Below, in pieces: positions 4,367 through 8,133 of a stretch of 8,133 nucleotides of DNA (positions are counted from its first letter, which is position 1; the number at the start of each line of letters is the position of its first letter). The DNA is from Phycisphaerales bacterium (GTDB taxonomy: Bacteria > Planctomycetota > Phycisphaerae > Phycisphaerales > UBA1924), in NCBI GenBank assembly GCA_003511945.1, contig DOJA01000053.1:1-8133 (forward strand). The letters are read 5' to 3'. The notes beneath the pieces were generated by a model. The model saw only the letters and a program-made list of their open reading frames with translations. It had not been told where the DNA came from and ran no database searches. The translations under genes were made by a program, and so were the position numbers.

Positions 4367-7090
4367 GTGGTCGGACGAAACTGCACTCGTTCTGTGGTCT
4401 CGTTGTCTGTTCTCATGATGTCCGCCGGTGCGAGTGCCGAGCGCCGAGGCGTCGAGCGCGGGGCGTGGCTCGGCGCCGCGGGCGAGTTCGACGCGGGCGC
4501 CTGCTTCCACTGCCGCGTGCTGGCCGAGCGCACGCTTCTGGAGGAAGGGGACGACTCCCGGCGCTTCGAGGCCGCCACGGGGCGCGACCTGCGCAACTAC
4601 GCCCCGACGCGCGGGGCCGACCTGCTGCACATGCGCCTGGACTTTGACATCCCGGACATGAACACCCCCCGGCTGACCGCGAAGCAGACGCTCTCCTTCT
4701 CGCCGGTCGGGAAGCCACTGACGACGCTCGAACTCGACGCCGAGCAGCTGGACATCTCCAAGGTCCGCCTCGCCGACGACACCCGCAGCACGCTCTCCTT
4801 CACGCACGACGGCAGCCGGCTGGCGATCTCCTTCGATCCGCCCCTCGAGCCCGGCGCCAAGAGCACCGTCGAGATCGAGTACGCCCTCGCCCGGCCCACC
4901 GACGGGCTCTTCTGGACCCCGGAGTCCCCCCAGTGGCCCGGGCGCCCGGCGCAGATCCACACCCAGGGCCAGCCGGAGACCAACCGGTACTGGTTCCCCG
5001 TCCACGATTCGCCCAACGAGCGCCTGACGACGGAGATCGTGGCCACGGTGCCCGAGGGGTTCCTGGTCTCCGCGAACGGGCGCGAGGCCTCCAAGCCGGT
5101 GACAAGGGACGGGCGGACGACCTTCCACTGGCTCCAGGACAAGCCCCATGTGCCCTACCTGGTCTCGATGATCGTCGGCAAGTTCGATGTGCAGGATGTG
5201 GCCCCGGCGGGGTTCAGGTTCCCCATGCCCGTGTATGTCCCCCCGGGCAAGGGCGATCAGATCCGCCAGACCTACGGGCGCACCGCCGACATGGTCCGCG
5301 CCTTCGAGGCCCGCTTCGACGAGCCCTTCCCCTGGGACCGCTACGCGCAGCTCGTCGTGTGGAACTTCGGCGCCGGGGGCATGGAGAACACCTCCGCCAC
5401 GACGATGTACGACACCGCCATCCTCGACGCCAAGGCGCTGCAGGACGCCGACCTGGAGGGGCTCATCTCCCACGAGCTCGCCCACCAATGGTTCGGCGAC
5501 CTCATCACCTGCAACACCTGGGCCCACATCTGGCTCAACGAGGGCTGGGCCACCTACTCCACCAACCTCTGGCTCGAGGCCCGCGACGGCTACGACCGGG
5601 GCTACCGCAACGCCATGCACCGCACCATGCGCGGCATCGCCTCCAGCGACACCCTCGACCCCGGCGCCACGAACATCCATCCCCCCATGGTCTCCCGCGT
5701 CTACAGCCACCCATGGGAGGTCTTTCGGCGCACCGCGAACCCCTATCCCAAGGGCGCCAGCATCCTGCACATGCTCCGGATGAAGCTGGGCGACGAACTC
5801 TTCTTCAAGGGCGTCGCCGCCTACATCGACCGCCACAAGTTCACCACCGTCGAGACCGACGACTTCCGGCGCGCCATGGAGGAGGCCTCCGGCCGGTCCC
5901 TCGAGCAGTTCTTCGACCAGTGGTGCCACCGTCCGGGCACGCCCAAGGTCGCCGTCAAGGCGCGGTGGGACAGCCAGGCCAAGGCGCTGAGGGTGACCGT
6001 CGACCAGCAGCAGCTCATCGACGCCGACCACCCGGCGTTCGTCTTCGACCTGCCCTTTGAGGTCCACACGAACTCTCCCGCCACGCCCGAGCCGGTGCGG
6101 TTCGTCATCCCGGTCGACTCCAAGCGCCACGAGCACACCGTCGCGCTCGAAGCCGAGCCCACCATGCTGCTCGTCGACCCCGACCTGCATGTCCTGATGA
6201 CCCCATCGGTCGAGATCCCGGCGGGATGGCTGCGCAACCAGCTCACCACGCAGCGATCGATCGCCTCCCGCCTCGACGCGGCGCTCTTTGTCAAGGGCAA
6301 GGCCGGGGCCGCCACCGAGCGCGCGCTGGCCTCCGTCCTGATGGACCCGACCGAGTTCCACTCCGTCCGCTCCGCCGCGGCCCGCGCGCTCGGAGACCTG
6401 TCCGCCGACGACGCCCTCGCCGACGCCCTCGAGCGGGGGATCGACGACGCCCGCCCGCGCGACGCGGCCATCACCGCCCTCGGGCGCGTCGGGGGGCCTC
6501 GCGCTCCCGAACTGCTCGCCCGATTGGCCGACGACGAGAGCGAGTCCTACGCCTGCCGCTCCGCCGCCTTCGAAGGCCTGGGCAAGCGGGGCAGCGCCTC
6601 GCACCTGCCGATCTTCGCCCGGGGGCTCGCCTCGAGCTCGCAGCACGAGCAGGTCAGGACCGGCGCCCTCAACGGGCTCCGCGACCTCCGGCTCCCCGAG
6701 GGGCTGGACATGGTCATCCCCCTGACCCAGTTCGGGAACCTCAACCGCGTCCGCCCGGTGGCCATCCGCGCCCTCGCCGACCTGTCCGAGTTCGACAAGC
6801 GCAAGGCCTTCGACGCCATCGCGCCGCTGCTCTACGACTCCGAAGACCGAGCCCGCGACGCGGCCATCGAGGCCCTCGTCAAGGTGAAGGACGATCGCGG
6901 GCTCGACGCGCTCGACCGGCTCGCCTCGACCACCACCCATGAGCCCACGCGCGAACTGGCGAAGAAGGCCCGGGCCGACCTCGCCGCCGCCCTGCGCAGA
7001 CCCGACGCGGTGCGGGCCCTGGAGGCGGAGGTCGACAAGGTCAAGAACGACCTGAAGCGTCTCGAGACCCGGCTCAAGAAGGACGAGTAG
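4367..7090 (+). CDS. Secreted M1 family zinc aminopeptidase with HEAT-like C-terminus
   Basis: The 907-residue product is a gluzincin metalloaminopeptidase, which removes N-terminal residues from peptides. Residues 1-24 form a Sec signal peptide (R4, R8, hydrophobic core, ASA before E25), so it acts outside the cytoplasm. An N-terminal beta domain (about 80-290) precedes the catalytic domain, with substrate-binding GGMEN (337-341), zinc ligands H369 and H373 and catalytic E370 in HELAH, third ligand E392 in NEGWA, and transition-state Y460 in YPKGA. All key residues are present. A beta domain follows (about 525-615). Residues from about 628 to 870 are helical and Ala/Asp/Arg-rich with recurring RxAAxxALG-type units (SAAARALGDL, DAAITALGRV, RSAAFEGLGK), as in HEAT or PBS-type repeats. 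The tail (about 885-905) is a charged heptad-like helix. A CxxC pair (C46, C49) lies near the mature N-terminus. The GTG start is supported by GAGG six bases upstream. The natural peptide substrates are unknown. Confidence 0.93.
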   Translation: MVGRNCTRSVVSLSVLMMSAGASAERRGVERGAWLGAAGEFDAGACFHCRVLAERTLLEEGDDSRRFEAATGRDLRNYAPTRGADLLHMRLDFDIPDMNTPRLTAKQTLSFSPVGKPLTTLELDAEQLDISKVRLADDTRSTLSFTHDGSRLAISFDPPLEPGAKSTVEIEYALARPTDGLFWTPESPQWPGRPAQIHTQGQPETNRYWFPVHDSPNERLTTEIVATVPEGFLVSANGREASKPVTRDGRTTFHWLQDKPHVPYLVSMIVGKFDVQDVAPAGFRFPMPVYVPPGKGDQIRQTYGRTADMVRAFEARFDEPFPWDRYAQLVVWNFGAGGMENTSATTMYDTAILDAKALQDADLEGLISHELAHQWFGDLITCNTWAHIWLNEGWATYSTNLWLEARDGYDRGYRNAMHRTMRGIASSDTLDPGATNIHPPMVSRVYSHPWEVFRRTANPYPKGASILHMLRMKLGDELFFKGVAAYIDRHKFTTVETDDFRRAMEEASGRSLEQFFDQWCHRPGTPKVAVKARWDSQAKALRVTVDQQQLIDADHPAFVFDLPFEVHTNSPATPEPVRFVIPVDSKRHEHTVALEAEPTMLLVDPDLHVLMTPSVEIPAGWLRNQLTTQRSIASRLDAALFVKGKAGAATERALASVLMDPTEFHSVRSAAARALGDLSADDALADALERGIDDARPRDAAITALGRVGGPRAPELLARLADDESESYACRSAAFEGLGKRGSASHLPIFARGLASSSQHEQVRTGALNGLRDLRLPEGLDMVIPLTQFGNLNRVRPVAIRALADLSEFDKRKAFDAIAPLLYDSEDRARDAAIEALVKVKDDRGLDALDRLASTTTHEPTRELAKKARADLAAALRRPDAVRALEAEVDKVKNDLKRLETRLKKDE

Positions 7091-7146
7091 AACGACTTCA
7101 TATCATTCACCGATCGAACTCGGGCGTGGGCAGGCAATATCAGCGC

Positions 7147-7168
7147 GGGGCGGGTTGAAACCCGCCCC
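7147..7168. terminator. Perfect hairpin between converging genes
   Basis: GGGGCGGGT (7147-7155) and ACCCGCCCC (7160-7168) form a 9-bp perfect stem around TGAA; T7156 and A7159 could extend it. It lies 56 bp after the M1 peptidase stop and 95 bp after the sulfotransferase stop, so it could limit transcription from both sides. There is no T tract on either side, so the mechanism is uncertain. An 8-bp inverted pair, TCACCGAT (7107-7114) and ATCGGTGA (7187-7194), brackets it. Confidence 0.5.
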
Positions 7169-7262
7169 ACCTGGAGGGCACGATGCATCGGTGATCCGTC
7201 CGACTCGTCTGCACGCGACGCGCGCGGACGAAGTACTCTAGCCCGGAGCCGTCGCCTCGGGC

Positions 7263-8133
7263 TCACTCCGTCGCCCACCCGTGGTCGGGCGCGTAGCCCA
7301 GGGCCACCAGCAGCTCGCCCGCGACATGCACGAAGTCCAGGCGCTCCTGCGCCGAGAGGTCCCGACGCCAGCGCGACAGCGACTTGCGGTGCACCCGACC
7401 GGCGGCGTCGCGGTTGTTCATCAGCCGCCCGTCGTTGAGGTCCGCCGGCGCGCCCTCGTCCTTCGCGGAGGCCATCGATGGCTCATAATCCAGGCGCAGG
7501 AACGCGCACACCCGGCGCAGCTCCGATTCCGGGTCCGCGGTCAGGGCCTCGTAGCGCACCTCGATCACCCGCGGGTGCCCGCGGTACGCCAGCCCGCACG
7601 AGGTGTCCTCCAGCCAGCGCTTCGCGCACTCGGCGATCGGGCGGTTCACCTCGTTGGGCACCAGTCTTCCATTGCGGACCGTCTCCTTGGGGTGCCTGCG
7701 CAACGAGCAGGCGACATCGCGCCCGTCGCGGATCATGTGGATGAACCGGGCCTGCGGGAACCAGCGCAGGATGCGGTCGATCGCCCGCACATTGCGGGGC
7801 GTCTTGTCGCCCCATATGGGCTTGCCCCGCCGGGCGGCGTACGCACGAAAAAAGCCGCCGGTGAACTCCACCACCGACCGGCTTGAGCGGATGTCCCGTT
7901 CGATGTCGGCGGCCCGCAGCCCCCATTCGATCGCGAGGCGCTCGGGGTTGGGGAAGTCGCACAGGATCGCGGTCTCCGGCCCGATGGCGATCGACGGGTG
8001 GCGGTCGAGCATCTCGCGGATCAGGGTCGTGCCCGAGCGCCCGCAGCCGCCGACGATGACCGCCGGATCGTGGCAGATTCCCCCAGGGGTTCCAGTGCTT
8101 CCGGGGGTTCCAGTGCTTCCGGGGGTACCAGTG
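7263..8133 (-). CDS. PAPS-dependent sulfotransferase, 5'-truncated by window
   Basis: The minus-strand frame is open to the right edge and ends at TGA 7265-7263; 289 residues are visible, counted from the edge. The ATG at 8012-8010 is internal, because the cofactor motif lies before it. AVIVGGCGRSGTTLI (25-38) contains the 5'-phosphosulfate loop, GRSGTTL. WGDKTPRN (107-114) is typical of bacterial sulfotransferases, and FIHMIRDGRDVACSL (130-144) carries the 3'-phosphate-binding R135 and S143. EVRYEALTADPESELRRVCAFL (from 191) is the usual C-terminal family pattern. The enzyme would transfer sulfate from PAPS to a hydroxyl or amine of an unidentified acceptor. No signal peptide or membrane segment is visible. 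Before the cofactor loop the frame reads TGTPGS repeats. No in-frame ATG or GTG exists between the repeat and the motif, so the real start is outside the window and more sequence, perhaps another domain, precedes the repeat. Confidence 0.88.
   Translation of the reverse strand, partial: TGTPGSTGTPGSTGTPGGICHDPAVIVGGCGRSGTTLIREMLDRHPSIAIGPETAILCDFPNPERLAIEWGLRAADIERDIRSSRSVVEFTGGFFRAYAARRGKPIWGDKTPRNVRAIDRILRWFPQARFIHMIRDGRDVACSLRRHPKETVRNGRLVPNEVNRPIAECAKRWLEDTSCGLAYRGHPRVIEVRYEALTADPESELRRVCAFLRLDYEPSMASAKDEGAPADLNDGRLMNNRDAAGRVHRKSLSRWRRDLSAQERLDFVHVAGELLVALGYAPDHGWATE
8086..8133 (-). repeat. 18-bp tandem repeat coding for TGTPGS
   Basis: Two identical 18-base units (8086-8103 and 8104-8121) and twelve bases of a third, with one change (T to A at 8127), run to the window edge. 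On the minus strand in the sulfotransferase frame they read TGTPGSTGTPGSTGTPG. Being a multiple of three, copy-number changes would keep the frame. The change at 8127 is silent (ACA/ACC class third base of a Thr or neighbouring codon). The array continues out of the window. Confidence 0.85.

Noticed and set aside
2313..4418. 701-residue plus-strand open frame over the CTP synthase homologue
   Set aside because: It is low-complexity and rich in Leu, Asp, Gly and Ala, without motifs, and is fully explained as the complement of a conserved gene.
4343..6940. 865-residue minus-strand open frame over the M1 peptidase
   Set aside because: It is Gly/Val/Glu/Asp/His-rich with no family motif, and lies opposite a gene with complete zinc-peptidase motifs. 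Long antisense frames are expected from strong G/C third-position bias.

Overview
This GC-rich 8.1 kb window looks like ordinary bacterial chromosome. The suggested source is a planctomycete-type bacterium, possibly of the Phycisphaerae. That placement is an inference from gene content (a DUF4340 protein, a secreted M1 peptidase with a C-terminal HEAT-like region, a PAPS-type sulfotransferase, a divergent CTP synthase) and from strong G/C bias at third codon positions. Nothing in the sequence proves it. There is no insertion sequence, integrase, CRISPR array or rRNA gene.

Layout from left to right. The window opens inside a plus-strand DUF4340 gene (1-1011), whose start lies outside. A minus-strand elongator-type tRNA-Met(CAU) gene follows (1117-1190), with a good sigma70-like promoter behind it (1230-1258). 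Next comes a plus-strand secreted alpha/beta-hydrolase esterase (1438-2361), whose leader carries an elaborate nested inverted repeat ending right at the ribosome binding site. It converges, with only 17 bp between the stop codons, on a minus-strand CTP synthase homologue (2379-4250). That gene is divergently arranged with a plus-strand secreted zinc aminopeptidase of family M1 (4367-7090). The window closes with a minus-strand sulfotransferase (7263 to the right edge), which is 5'-truncated by the window and begins here inside an 18-bp tandem repeat. A perfect hairpin sits between the two converging genes at 7147-7168.

The genes do not form one obvious operon or pathway: orientations alternate and every neighbour pair is convergent, divergent or separated by its own signals. 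The esterase and the M1 peptidase both have Sec-type signal peptides and probably hydrolyse extracytoplasmic substrates. The CTP synthase homologue, tRNA and sulfotransferase are cytoplasmic or membrane-facing housekeeping or tailoring functions.

The most interesting points are three. The CTP synthase homologue has a translated N-terminal extension of about 55 residues and a changed nucleotide-binding signature (KSKAAQ instead of KTKPTQ), and appears to be read from a leaderless transcript. The esterase leader has a nested palindrome. The sulfotransferase has an in-frame TGTPGS repeat directly before its cofactor-binding motif. I found no convincing multi-gene novel system.
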